A stretch of DNA of 64,000 bases, taken from contig QANU01000987.1 in assembly GCA_003254905.1 (NCBI GenBank), forward strand, positions 325,438 to 389,437, read 5' to 3'. The notes beneath the pieces were generated by a model that saw nothing but the letters and a program-made list of their open reading frames with translations, did not search any database and was not told the origin of the DNA. Shown piece after piece: positions 23,701 through 35,599 of this stretch; the stretch's first letter is position 1, and each line of letters begins with the position of its first letter. The position numbers and the translations under genes are program-made. This DNA is from Nissolia schottii (taxonomy: Eukaryota > Streptophyta > Magnoliopsida > Fabales > Fabaceae).

Positions 23701-24382
23701 GGCCAGTGGTCCTCCTGCGTGCAATGTATCCGCAAGATGAAAATCAATTCATGAAGATCACAAGGACGATTCAATATGGGAAAGAAAAAAAAATATCCAC
23801 AACAAAAATGAAATCAGCTGCTATTGCAGGTGAAACTATGCAAAAACGAATAAGCATACAAAATATACAGCACACAACAATATATGTCACTCTCATCGGC
23901 ACATGTCAAATTATCTGCGACTTTCGTCAATTTTTTGTTTGTTAAGGATATCTGTCACTCTCACTTTTCTATGCAAAATTTATTATTAAACTTCCAATTT
24001 TACCTCTGCCTCAGGAACTTGCATAAGTAGTATTACACATATGTAGTAAGAGAATAAAATCAAATAAGGTCAGTTTGGTAAAATTAGTCCATAAATTACT
24101 CTAAACTTTGAGTTCCTTAACACTCATACATCTCTGGCTGAAATGACAAATAATTTGAACCGGAGGAAGTACAATATTATGACTAATACTAGTAACAAAA
24201 AACAAAAGAGTACAGAAATAAAACGGACGATACCGGTGAGAGGGAGATGCCGATCCCCGGCTACTACTTATCCCTGGGGACTTGTGTATAGCACTGCCAC
24301 TACCTTCAGACACAGAGGAGCTAGAAGCAACTGTAGATTGTTTATTCTCCAAACAATAATCCTCTGGTTTCACCTCATCCAT
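20743..24382 (-). CDS. MYB3R (R1R2R3-MYB) transcription factor
   Basis: Seven coding exons on the minus strand: 24382-24234, 23714-23663, 23411-23354, 22919-22825, 22736-22633, 22208-22080 and 21808-20743. All junctions are GT..AG and in frame; the product is 550 residues. Three MYB repeats have all nine tryptophans: R1 W63/W83/W102, R2 W115/W135/W154, R3 W167/W186/W205. The motifs FPDRSEVQCLHRW, GRIGKQCRERWHNHLNP and GRTDNAIKNHWNS are diagnostic of animal-type MYB3R. Family knowledge: these nuclear proteins bind the mitosis-specific activator (MSA) element of G2/M genes. The length and the C-terminal PYRLRSNRTAVVKSIEKQLE resemble the shorter MYB3R3/5 group, often repressive, rather than the ~1000-residue activators. 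The ATG at 24382 is the first in its frame after a stop. A TAG|AAGGAT acceptor just before it (exon from 24388) pairs with a GGTAG donor near 24841, suggesting a 5' UTR intron. Confidence 0.93.
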
Positions 24383-24388
24383 ATCCTT

Positions 24389-24841
24389 CTACAATCATCC
24401 CAAAAACAAACTGGTTAGGGGAAAACACACACACAAATGTCACATACCAATCATCAAAAACCCTAAAAAGAAAACCCACTAAAATGCCAAAGGCTCCAAA
24501 CTTCAGAAGTGAAAAAATACAACGACAAACAAAAATACAGATCTCAAAATCCGTCCTCAGATCAAAACCTACATTTAGAAGAAGAAAAAAACGCCAAAAC
24601 ACCTCATCACAATAAACACAGAATTCATAGGTATTCACCACGCACAATAAATAATAATAATAAAAAAATTAAAAAAAAATCTACTACCCGAAAATAGAAA
24701 GCATCCGGTGAAAAATTAAAAACCGCAAAAATCCGATCGGAAAACACAACGGTAGCTGAATTTTCCAAAGTTTAAAAAACAAAGGAAGAAGAAAACAATA
24801 GAGTGAAGAGAGAATAATTACAAGAGAGAGTGAAGAACTAC
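24389..24841 (-). other. Probable 5' UTR intron of MYB3R
   Basis: The minus-strand donor AGAG|GTAG at 24841 and acceptor ATTGTAG| ending at 24389 bracket an AT-rich segment. The acceptor is six bases before the start codon. Inferred from splice-site sequence only. Confidence 0.5.
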
Positions 24842-25013
24842 CTCTGGCAGCAGAGAAGTGGCGGGAATCGAAGTGGAGCTCGATAGAGAATGAGAAGGAG
24901 GAAGAACAGAGCAAAAATAAGGGGGAAAAAACACGAAAGCTTTCCGAAAACTCCTTGCCCGTTGAAACTACGTAGCACAAAAGGAACAAAAATAAAGTTA
25001 CAATTGAATTCAA

Positions 25014-27433
25014 TTTTAAAAAATGAATTAAGATATTAATTTTATACTGTATTAAGAAATGCTAGGTTTTATTTGGTAAAATTTATGTGTATAAAAAAAT
25101 GGTATGCTAAATATCCTCCTAAAAAAACCGACTTTCAATTAGGAGAATTTGTGGACTACTATTGTGGAGGATATACTGCCCTTTACATATTAGTTAGAAA
25201 AAACATTGGGAGTTACTCTTAAGTAATAACTAAATGACATTATTTTAAGGTGTTTTTAAAATATATTAGTAAGAGTAGTGTAAATAATATTTTTTTTAAT
25301 GTTTTTTTAGAATATTTTACTAAAATACCCCTAATACACAAAAAATTACCAAAATATTCTTGTTTCTAAACATTTAACAAAATTATCCCTGTTTTGACTG
25401 AGACACGTTACATTCGCCGACATGCTTGGCAAATAGTGCTAAGATTTGCCAACAAGATTGCCAAATTCAATAGGAATTCGTCAACAGGGTTGCCAAATCC
25501 AATAGGAATTCGCTAACCGAGTTGTTAAATGTTATCTTTTCTGATAAATACTTAATATTATCTTTTCTTTATTTTATCGACAAAATTATTAAATGTTTTC
25601 ATATAATTATTAGAAAGATAATTAAGCTAAATAATTTGGGGTTGAAGCATTTCTTCTTTTTTTTTTTTATATGTAAATTTTAGAGGGAATAGATGACATC
25701 CTAATCCACAATAGAAAAAGCTTAAAAATTCAAAAATCACTTACAAGCTCATGAAAGAACTTATATTAACCTCATCTTAAGAGACTTGAACTTAGATGCG
25801 AAACCTGTCTTTTTTTTACTCACTAATTAAAAAGGAAGTGAAGAAATTTTTGTCTTTGACCTATCTAATAGGACTCATACACACTACACTTTATTGATTT
25901 AAAGGTGTAAATCCTCTCCTTTTTTTTTTCTCAGCAGTGGGATACTTTAATAAAATTCAGGTTGAATCATGTTAGTAAAATTCAAATATTTTAAATGAAT
26001 TAGGATCTAAAATGTAAAATTATTCAATAATATCAATAAAGCGCATTTTGTTTTAGTCTCACAATTTAACAGTTTGAGTCCTTTTATTTTGCGGATTGCA
26101 GAACAAATACTAAACTATAAATTCAGCCACAATGACAAAGACCATTAGGTTCCTCACTCTTGAGAGAAATTATTTCATTTTGGATAATGGTGGTTTGGAA
26201 TTTTTTTATAAATAAAAAACCAATATTTACCCCAAAAAAAAAATAAAAGAAGGACTATTAACATTTATATAGAAGCACCGACGTCTCCGTAGGTTACCGT
26301 TACTTACTTGTGTCTCGTGGGTTTTGACCTTTTTGAAAATCTAATAGTGAGTTAACCCAAAAGGACGGCGTTTACGTTGACCACAACATCGGAGACAAAA
26401 AAGTTCAAACCTGAACGACACTGGTGAGATGTGATGAGATTTGAGAAGTCTCCAAGTCGTTCTAAGTGGCAATAAGCCAAGCTGTTAGTTAATATTCAAT
26501 CTACTCATGCAAAACTAAAACCCAAAAATTCCATTTTTTATATTTTACTAACAAATTCCATAGAATCGAAGATAAATTTCAACCCAGATTCTTTTTAATT
26601 CTTAATTAATACCCCCACAAATTTTTTGAAAATTTATAACCTACAAATTATCAACTCTAAAACCTCAAAACAAAATACTTCATTCTTTATTAAAGTTCAT
26701 ACGATTATACCAACGAATAAGTCTCACGCAATTCAATAAACACAGTTATTCTAGCTTAACTAGAAGATTTTCGCATGTCCATCTAATCATACAAAGTCAC
26801 ATTATCAAAATTATTTAAATTTCATCACAACTATCCCCAAAAGTCATATCAAGGTTACGTTAGTTCATAATATCTTTTCAACTAACAAGAATCCTTTAAA
26901 TTTTATCATTAAATCAAAGAATATTTTAAATTAATGATTTAAATTAATCTTAAATCTAAACTCATAGATAAAGGGAGTAGAAAAAAAAATTATTTCTTTG
27001 GTATGTAATCTCTCTTTTCATTTTTACCCATAGTTTATTTCTTGAATATTCACATATCATTATTATTAATAAAGACATTAACGATATTTTATTATTTACT
27101 ATCAACTATCAACTCCTCACTATTACCTTAACCAACTTACAAAATTACTTAGAAAGATAATATACTTTTTTGTTGAAATAACCACTCACTTCATTTCACA
27201 TACTTGACAGGCATGGGCCTAACAAGCCACTAATAAATATTATATATTTATTAAATAGTATAACTATTTATTAAAATTATAGCTAATAATTATTGAAAGA
27301 CCAAATTATCCTTCAAACTCTTCTCTTTTTCAAACCCCATCACGACCATTATCATCAAACACCATGGAAATTATGAAGTTCAAGCATAATCCAGACAAGG
27401 GCATAAACTAATTCAAGAATTTCAAATTGAAGA
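25014..27433. other. Intergenic, AT-rich, no supported gene
   Basis: Contains a diverged TTCGCC-type repeat at 25310-25560, related to 10225-10510, and simple A/T runs. No open frame with a recognisable domain. Confidence 0.6.
25310..25560. repeat. Dispersed repeat related to the 10.2-10.5 kb block
   Basis: Shares 'ttactaaaata' followed by ATTCGCCGAC, TTTGCCAACA, GCCAAATCCAATAGG and ATTCGTCAAC motifs with the block at 10225-10510. 'CCAAAT(T)CAATAGGAATTCG' occurs twice in tandem (near 25470 and 25495). Confidence 0.4.
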
Positions 27434-29199
27434 CATTACTAGAAAAATAATAAATATTGTTAGAATTTTTGATAATTTTTTTTTGTCGAAAGTTACCAAC
27501 AGATTTTGAGATCAAAAGCTTCAATCCTTCCTTTTGAGAGACTAACTTATTAACATATTCATGTTTTGACGATAAAAGTGCCAAAAAAAATACCGCATCA
27601 TTTAGCGCCAACTGTTTATTAACGGAATATTCTAATGTTGATGGTAGTTTTTGTTTTTTAATTATTATTTTTAGTTGGCCAACGAAATAATCTGTCAATA
27701 TTTGAATTTCGTTTAGATGAAAAGATTGTCGCGTTCTCAAAATATGACATTCAATTAATGTGCTTACCAACGAATCATTCTGTTGAAAAGGATGCAGTTC
27801 TGAAAATGCCTCCCTCAATTTGACACGTTATGACTTTATCGATGGAATTTTCCATCGGTTAGGTTAGTATATATACCTGCATGGATGCTCTTTCTTTCAC
27901 TCTCACTTTCCTCTCCTCTCTTCCCCACCATGTCGTACCACGATCCCACTGCCCTGTCACCACTCCTTCCCCACCCTTGTTTTCCCCACTGCCATGCCCG
28001 TGCCACCAAATCCTCCCCGCCATCATAGAGCCAGCCACTGAGCTAGCCATCGTCGCCCCTCGCCACCGAGCCAGCCACCATGCCACCAAACCGTCACCAC
28101 CATCGATCCAGCCCCTCACTGCCACCGTCGTCACCCCCTACTACCACACTGCCTGGCCACCAAACCCTCTCCGCCACTACCGAGCCTACCACCACCACCA
28201 CTGTAATTGATTTTTTATTTTTTATTTTTTATTTTGTTAGTTGTTTGATTCTCTCTTATTATTTGTTTGTTGTTTGATTTTCTACTTTTGATTATTATGT
28301 TTGGATTTGATTTTCTAATTTTTTAGGTTAGGGTTAGGGTTTTGATCTACGGGTTATGGTTTTGATTTGTGGGGTTATGGTTTTGGTCTTTGGCTAGGGT
28401 TTAGATATGCTTTGTGTTTCTTGTTTGTTTTTAGAAATGGCAAACCAATCTGATCAATCCACCACTACCACCTTTTGAAGAGATTGACAATATGGTGGAA
28501 GATATGCGAATTCAAGTTGTTTGCCTGGAAAAACTATATGTTCTGGCACAAATAGATGATTGTCAAGCATTGAGAGACAATCATCCACATTCAAAACGTC
28601 CATTGCCAAAACGTTAAATTTAGAGAGACAATCATTCATTGCCAAAATATGACAAATTGTTGTTAATTTAAATTTTTTTCAATTATATGCTTGTTACTAA
28701 GGTTGGTCATGTTCCTATTGAAGATAATCCTCCCTTGCCAACAGGTGATCAACGTATCTTTATTTATAGTTTTTTAATTGGAGTTTAGGATTTTTTTTAA
28801 TTAGGTTACTCTAGTTTAGGGTTAAAACTTCTTTGCTCGATTAGAAATTGTGGAAGGAATACGTAACAAAGTTATGTAAGAAATATGAATAATGAAGTTT
28901 TTATTGAATTATGTTGTAATGGCATAATTGTACTAATAGTGTAAAATATAAAGTTAATAAAATAACAAATAATAATGATTTTCTTTAAAAATATATTTTT
29001 CAAGCAAACGATAATATAAGTCATCAATACAATAGATGCGATTATGTATCACCGGTGATTTCACCAATCAATGGCGTTGGCAACGGATTCTAGAATACAT
29101 TGGCAATAGCTACCGACCAGAAAATTACCGATGAATTCTAATAGTCAATAAATTTGTCAGTAAAGACTAACACTATTATTGGGTGATTTTCTAGTAGCG
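27434..29199. mobile_element. CACTA-like non-autonomous transposon
   Basis: The left end CATTACTAGAAAAAT (27434) and the right end, reverse complement CGCTACTAGAAAAT (29199), match CACTACTAGAAAA-type CACTA termini with one or two changes. Subterminal regions carry repeated ACCGATG/ACCAACAG/GTCAGTAA motifs. The flanking triplets are AGA (left) and AAG (right), so a 3-bp target duplication is not clear. The interior (27.84-28.65 kb) holds a C-rich, Pro/Thr-coding low-complexity stretch after a TATATATA, and AT-rich DNA. No transposase domain was recognised. Open frames 27859-28210 on both strands are compositional. Confidence 0.55.
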
Positions 29200-29489
29200 A
29201 AGAGATGAAAATCTACTCAGTCAACTACATTTTCCCCCCGGACAGTTAATACTTCAGGAAGAGGATCAAGCTACCACAGAAGGAAGGCCCAACTAAATTT
29301 TTTCAAAATAGACAGTGAAAAATAAAATCGCCAGCCATTTTTCCGCTAACAAAGTGTCACTTTTTCAAGAATGAGCGGAATTAAGCAACTCAAATAGTCA
29401 ACTAACACTAAAGTGAATAGTGAACAATAGCTAATCCAGTTGGGTCTATGTCTTGAAACTTGGCTTTTATGTCCATAATTGATTGGTGA
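29200..29489. other. Intergenic gap
   Basis: AT-rich sequence between the CACTA-like element and the LINE remnant. Nothing recognised. Confidence 0.5.
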
Positions 29490-30225
29490 ATGATTACGGA
29501 ACCTTATTCTCTTTGGAATAAGATCATTCGTAGTAAATACCTATTGTCAAGTGTAGAAACTGCCAATCAAATCTCTGGAAAGGGGTAACTATCAGCGTTG
29601 CGGCAATATCGAGGAAACTTTGCTACATGCTTTCTCTGATTGCCCAATTAGCTACTTGCTTTGGAGAAAGGTCATAGGGAGTGATAACTTTTCATGAATT
29701 TTTCCTTCTGGTTCTTGAGTATGGGTGGCACAAAATTTAAAGAATGCTAGGACTGTTTGTGTCTATCCTTGGAAGTTTCTTTTTGGTGTTGTTCATTTCT
29801 TTGGCAAGAGCGAAATGAATCTATTTTTGGTAGAGCTAGTGTGGATAATCCAGACATCTATGAATGTTTTTGGTTGCATGTGTAGAGCTATTCAAACTCG
29901 AACATGGTTAATCAGGTTTTCTTATGGATCTACTGTTGGTCTGTCTTGGCAGTTTCATCATTCGCCTCGGGTGTGCCTTAATTTTGATGGGTCAGTGTTG
30001 CAGAATTCTAAAGCAGCAGCTGGTGGCATTGTCCTTGATGTGTCTGGTAGCTTTCTTGGAGCTTTTGCTATGAATAATTGTGCCGCTTCGGTGACTCATG
30101 AGGAACTTATGGGCATTTATCATGGTCTTTTGTTGGCTCATGAGCTGGGTTGCCGAAAAGGTCAAGGCTGATATTGATTCTCAGGTGACTATTTCTCTTA
30201 TTGCTGGAATCACCCTTGTGTTTTT
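29490..30225 (+). pseudogene. LINE (non-LTR retrotransposon) remnant: zf-RVT and RNase H domains
   Basis: Translation across frames gives PYSLWNKIIRSKYLL (29500-29545) from the end of the reverse transcriptase region. Next comes YQRCGNIEETLLHAFSDCP (29590-29650), the Cys/His zf-RVT domain. A plant RNase H (RVT_3-type) domain then begins VCLNFDGSVLQNSKAAAGG (~29970) and continues with HEELMGIYHGLLLAHELG. The catalytic Asp of FDGS and the Glu of HEEL are present. The third acidic segment (ADIDSQVTISL) is in another frame after ~30160, so there is at least one frameshift, plus a stop after the zf-RVT part. It is a truncated 3' piece of a LINE with no upstream RT or endonuclease, and it is not functional. 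Confidence 0.8.
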
Positions 30226-30962
30226 GCTTTCTGTACCTGCAGTGAAGTGCACTTGACAAGAAAAAGAAAACAAGAAATTTACAACTGCAGAGTGTGTTAG
30301 AATCAGAATGACTTAGGTCATATAATACTTCCCCAACTGTCAATAATCTCATATCAATATCATAATACAAACTTTCATCCTTCTCCCCATTAAAATACAA
30401 AAATAAATGCTTAGAATAATAGTAAGACAGTCTAATCTAACTACAAAATTAAAAAAAGAAAAAGGAAAAGAAAAGATTCAAGGATTTGCACAGCTTTTAG
30501 AATTTAGCGAAGCACCGATTCAGGACCTTCAGCCTTGTTAGACGCCATGCCACTTTTCTCTTTGAATTTGATATTTTGATAATCTTCGAGCAAAAAGGCC
30601 ATTAAAGAGAGCAGTGACCTGATTACTCGGCTTAAGAGCATGCCTCCTAAGAAATATGGAAGATAGAGAATGGAAAAATTCTCTACAAATAAAGGATGAA
30701 TGGCACATAAACCAAAAACGAAAAAGGAAAGAAGATAAGCCAAACAAAACGAAGCAAAGAAAAAGGAAAACAAGGAAAGCAAATTGCATAACATGATGTC
30801 CATAATCAATTCCATTTTTCCTTTTATTCTATTTAAATAGGTTTCACTTGTCATGAACAGATTTTGGTTAAGAACACAAATATAATAAAAATAATTGCTG
30901 GGGTGTACAAAAAATCATTCGTTGTTCAGAGGCTATTGAGAAACACCAGTATCTGCCGTAGG
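30226..30962. other. Intergenic / Tim9 3' side
   Basis: Short minus-strand open frames (30504-30854) are hydrophobic and low in complexity, with no family match. Part of this is likely the Tim9 3' UTR. Confidence 0.5.
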
Positions 30963-32488
30963 CTATTGTTCAGAGGCTCCTTGGTTGAGATCTGAAAATC
31001 TCAATCCAACTTGTGTAGAAAACCTCATGAATTTTCCAGCACATTTGAGAACACATGCTTCCTCTTGCTTGGATAAGGATTTCCGATAGAATGTATTGAC
31101 ACAATCCTTGAAACATTTGTCCACTAGTGAATTATACATCCTTAGACTGCAATTTTGTTGGACCAGAGAATAAATCAACAAAAATCCACCTTATGCGACA
31201 AAGTAAACAATGACACCATACGGACCTGAATAAAACTTCTGCAATCGCATGTTTTCAATTCTGAACTCAAGAATCAGGATAGAAAAATAGATGCGTTGCT
31301 TTTATAAAGTACTAGATGAGTTAAGTTCTAGTAAGTTTCATCAGAAACTTGCATTTAAGAAAGGTATATCATTTTTAACTCAGTTCTTAAACACGCAGTT
31401 CTGATGTATCCAATCATAGTGTCCAACAATCATAAATTAACATGTCAAGACCAGATTTTTAGCCACTCATACTGCAATTGAACCCATTTATGAAATCCTC
31501 AACTTTACAAGTTATCACCATATCCACTACTCCCACGATTGATAAACCGGTATTTTTCATTGGTGTATCAATTTAAAAATCAGCAGAGAACAGATCCATT
31601 TAACATGAAATCAATAAGCATAACAATAAGTACATGACAGATAGAGAAGAAGCATCAAATTACTTAAATACACATCAGTAATAACCAGAAACACAACACA
31701 GAAAATTCGGCGTTCAAAAATTCATATATTTTACTCCCAAAAGCAATATGCACATCTTATATACTTACACATCAAATTATTCCCCCGAAGTTGGAAACCG
31801 TCTTCAAATTTGTCCCTAACATTTGAAAACCTCTTTTAAGTCCCTTGAGTTGTCAAAAGTCGATCAAGTTAGTCCCTGGGGAAGGAATAACTTGACCGGC
31901 TTTTGCGAACTTTAGGAACCTTAGGAACGGTTTTGAAGTCAGTTGCTAACTTCGCGGACTAATATGATGGGTTTACTTCTTACACATCTAAGCATCAATA
32001 TGCTCAATTCATCTTTCATAAAAAGTTAAAGAGCCCATCAAATCGAACATACAACCCAATTTTAAGTTTCCAAACAGTTTCAAGGACTACCCAAATACTA
32101 AGACATCATACATTGTGAGGTGTCAGAAACATGTGAAACAACGCATAGTAATTTCAATTAACAAGCAAAGGCTGATTCATTTCATGGACAACAAATCCAC
32201 CTAGATAAAGAAATTAAATTATCTTCATAAGATACACACACACATACATACATATATATCTGTTCCAAGTTCAGATCCCCAATCTATCATTCAATCCGAG
32301 ATAGTTCAATCTAAGAAAACTCCCAGTTCCACATTCAATACTCACATTTAAGGGGAGATTCAAACAAAGCGAGATTCAAAAAAATAAAATTACCTGTCTC
32401 GAGTTTGGAGCTGGTCTACCATTTCGGACAATCTTTGCTTATCATCTACGGGAAGACTAGAAAGGTCTTCAAAGATGTTCTTGTCCAT
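30963..32488 (-). CDS. TIM9: Mitochondrial import inner membrane translocase subunit Tim9
   Basis: Two coding exons on the minus strand, 32488-32394 and 31146-30963, with GT..AG junctions and codon phase 2 at the join (AG|T = Ser32). The product is 92 residues, the normal Tim9 size. The N-terminus MDKNIFEDLSSLP and the core RDSLRMYNSLVDKCF match plant Tim9. The twin CX3C motif is C43-KD-containing-C47 and C63-VLK-C67, 15 residues apart, and forms the two disulfides of small Tims. The C-terminus GLRFSDLNQGA is typical. Known role: in the intermembrane space it forms a hexamer with Tim10 and chaperones carrier and other membrane proteins to the TIM22 complex. The 1.2-kb intron contains a MULE-type MITE. 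Intact; housekeeping expression expected. Confidence 0.94.
31774..31978. mobile_element. MULE-type MITE in the Tim9 intron with 10-bp target duplication
   Basis: CTTACACATC occurs directly on both sides (31764-31773 and 31979-31988). Between them the left half (TTCAAATTTGTCCCTAACA, GTTAGTCCCTGG) pairs imperfectly with the right half (TTCAAAACCGTTCCTAAGG, GTTATTCCTTCC when reverse complemented), so the element is nearly all inverted repeat. Target duplications of 9-10 bp and long TIRs point to the Mutator superfamily. Confidence 0.75.
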
Positions 32489-33836
32489 TTTCAAATTAAC
32501 AAACAAAAAAATGTGAAAAAAGCAAAACGAAACAGTTGCGAAAGTTTTAGTTTTCTTCGTTTTTCAAAAAGTGTAGGGAGGGTTTAAGGGTTTTGGTGCC
32601 AAGTAGCGAGAGTATGCTTAAACCCTAAAACACCGTAAGGAACAGAGCGTTGAACATTGGGTCGGGTTGACGGGTCAATCACATTATTCAACCCAGACGG
32701 TGCAATATTGGTTCCACGACCCAATTTTGATTTTCAAAAAGAAAAAAATAAAGTGTTATTTTTTTTTTAACAACTTATCTTCATTTTTGTTGGTATTTAC
32801 TTTTTTAACTTTAAGAGTTTTATGAGGATATATTATCAACTTATCATATTTTTTTTTGGTGCAGTCCTATCAACTTATCATGATTTAACATATCGCTAAA
32901 TTTCTACTCGCCAGCAATGTAAAAAAGTATTGGTTATAAAATGCAATGACTCATCTTGTAATTTACAAATATTGTATTCTATTCTATCCCAAAATTAGAG
33001 CTAAAATTCCATTCTACCTCTTGAGGTGAAGAAATTCTTGGTGCATTATATTTGGACACACATAATAAAAGTGAATCCTATTTAAAAATGAATTCATAAA
33101 TATATGGTGAGATGTACTATAAAAGTGATCAATAAAAATAATACGATTCACATTTATAATGTACACTCAAATATTAGACTTGTGTTAAATAAAAGTGTCA
33201 AGATTGATATTTGATGCACCTTGATGTAAAATTTGGGTGTATCTTAGTCTCCCATAATAACAACTTGTAGATTTATTTTTATTTATAATGAATTGCTAGA
33301 ATTTTGTACAGGTGATCCGTGATTGTTTGTTGTAATTGTTGTTAATATATTTAATTATTATGTTTACACCCTGAGTAACATGTAAACCTATAATTATAAT
33401 AATTAATGATAATTAAGCTCTCATTCCTCCATCCTCTTCTACTCACCACCATCTAATCGGAAAATCAAGAATAGCACCACCCCCGTTGCGTCCGAAGGGA
33501 AATAATTTTATTACCATAGAAAGGTGTCGTGGAGAAATTTTTATATTCACCATGGTGGAAAACTTTCTCTTCCTCTACCATACATATCCATCATTCACTC
33601 TTATATTCACCATAGCGTTAAGAGATTTTAACCTCTGTTGAACACATTTTAAGTTTTCTAAACATACCCTTCATATGATATGTGCATGCTTTCCTCTCTC
33701 TCTCTCTATCTCTCAATAACTACCTAACAGTTAGGTTTTTTTCCATAAAAAGTTATAGAATTTGAAAATTAAATTGGAATAAATGGTGCCAGAAGCAAGA
33801 GGCACTAAGCATCAAGGCAGTACCCTTTTCAGTTGG
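32489..33836. other. Intergenic, Tim9 upstream
   Basis: Contains the Tim9 promoter side and an AT-rich stretch with a small TIR element (33040-33220) and a CT-rich run near 33690-33715. No gene. Confidence 0.5.
33040..33220. mobile_element. Small TIR element (possible MITE)
   Basis: The ends GGTGCATTATATTT (33040) and AATATCAAATGCACC-like TATTTGATGCACC (33220) are inverted. Inside, AAAAGTGAATC (left) and GATTCACATTT (right) continue the symmetry. No convincing target duplication. Confidence 0.4.
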
Positions 33837-34217
33837 CTATAAATAAGCGTGGTTAGCCCACAATCTAGGGCCAATACACTTCAAAAAAAAATCTCTGAAT
33901 ATCTCATGTACGCAGCAACAACACTCCACAGTTCACAGAGAACCAAGTACACGTCCCGAAACACATTCTCTTTCCTTTTCTTTTCCTACTTAGTTTGTTG
34001 TTAGGAGTTTGCCATGTTATTTAGACTATTTATATCGTGCGTAAGTGGCGTTATCTTCCATTCTTCCTCTCCCTTTTCCACATTTCCTTCCTTTCTCCTA
34101 CCATTTCTTTTACTTTTTGCACTTATAAACTGCGAAAATAGCACCAAATGGACGGCAAGAGGATCCTGTCCTATTAAATTTGGTCATGGTCACGAGAGAA
34201 ATATACAAATATCTTAA
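33837..34217 (+). other. Possible small gene: TATA box plus 67-codon ORF
   Basis: A TATA motif GCTATAAATA (33837-33846) is followed ~165 bases later by an ATG (34014) opening 67 codons. The peptide has a hydrophobic stretch (FLLPFLLLFALINC, residues ~29-42) and then a polar tail with one Cys and HGHER, loosely like a secreted small peptide. A GTAAGT within the frame right after codon 9 could instead be a splice donor. No homolog is recognised and the leader is CT-rich, so this may be a chance ORF behind a chance TATA. Confidence 0.25.
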
Positions 34218-35519
34218 ACAAGTGAAATTCTTTTTAAATGGTAGGACCCAATTCAAAATGTTTGTATCTTTCTCCCTCATAACATGACTAAATTTAACAT
34301 AAGATGATCATTTTCCTATAATTGACATTAGCAACCAATTTCCAAAGTGATATTGAGATCGTGGAGAACATTCAGTAATTGACACAAATATTAAGAAATT
34401 GTAGAAAAAATTGGTTCATGTGAATATCTTGATACGATTGTAGTTTATTTTTATTTTTATTTTAATGTGTATATCCTTGGGATAGTAGTTAGCTTGAAGT
34501 TGATGTATTGAATTTTGACAAGGTTTTGTTAAGCTTATGTAGGAACTGATGTGATTGTCCTCTTAGTTTGTTCAATTTGAATACTTTTTCTTCTCTAAAA
34601 AAACTAAGGGATTTGTCCCATTGGATTTTCCTTAAGAGGTTTTATAAGGCTCGTCCTAGACAAGTCGAGTATATATTATTGAATCTTAGTGGGTGGTGAA
34701 CGATCTTTACAATGTAATTTTGTGCCATGTTTTTGGATTTATGAATGAATGAGATTTGCCAAACCACATTTGATTCTTATGTCTCTATTTGGTTAATTGT
34801 ATTTGTACACATTACCCAACAAAAATGTTAGAGTTGTACTAGGTTCGTTGAGAACATCACTAGTATAAAGAAATGCAGTTATATTGGATTCATAGAGAAC
34901 AATCAATAATTGACACCAAAATTATGGAATGTCAAAAATATATTTGTTTGTTGAGAACAGTCAGAATTTGACATCAATTGTGCGAGAAGTCAGTCATTGG
35001 TTGGGTTTGCATCAACTACCTCTAACAAAGGAAATAAACATTTGACACTTTATGATTATATGAGACTCCATAAAGATACTTTTTGTTCATTGAATTGAGA
35101 TCAAGAAACAAAAGTGGATGGTTGATTATTCATTGTCGACAAAGGAAAGTAAAGTCCATGCAAAACTACTAGTTTATTTTGTATTACTGCGTTTGTGTCT
35201 TTTGAGCCCACCATTTTACCCCTTAGCCAAACAAAAAAAAAAAAAGTCACATACTAGTGAGCTTGTAGACAAAACCTTGTACAACGACAAACCTAGGTAT
35301 AGTTCTTTTTTAATTTTATTTTTATTTTAGGTAAATCACATTAATCTCTTTTAAGATTTAGTGACATTACACTGACACCTTCTCTATTTGTTCAGGTAAC
35401 AACCAATATTCGATTTCAGAATTCATAAGACCAAGAATCTATTCATAAGACCATCCAATCCAGACATATATCTAATTTTGCAATTTCAGTTAAAAAAAGA
35501 GAAATCCCAAAAGACACTG
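34218..35519. other. Intergenic, no supported gene
   Basis: AT-rich, with loosely repeated 'gagaaca.tca.taattgacac' blocks near 34365, 34895 and 34950. No coding feature. Confidence 0.5.
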
Positions 35520-35599
35520 AGAATACGCTCCAACTCATACCGATTAGCCTCCTTAAAAACTCTCTCAAGAAAATTCAATAGGACAAAATCCCAAAGAGA

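Noticed and set aside
24101..24697. ORFs overlapping MYB3R exon 1 and its leader in other frames
   Set aside because: Splice signals and the MYB3R N-terminal frame explain the segment.
27859..28277. Pro/Thr/His-rich ORFs on both strands
   Set aside because: Composition-driven (CCACC runs) inside a transposon-like element; no domain.
30504..30854. Hydrophobic minus-strand ORFs downstream of Tim9
   Set aside because: Low-complexity Leu/Phe-rich reading of AT-rich DNA with no homology or splice support.
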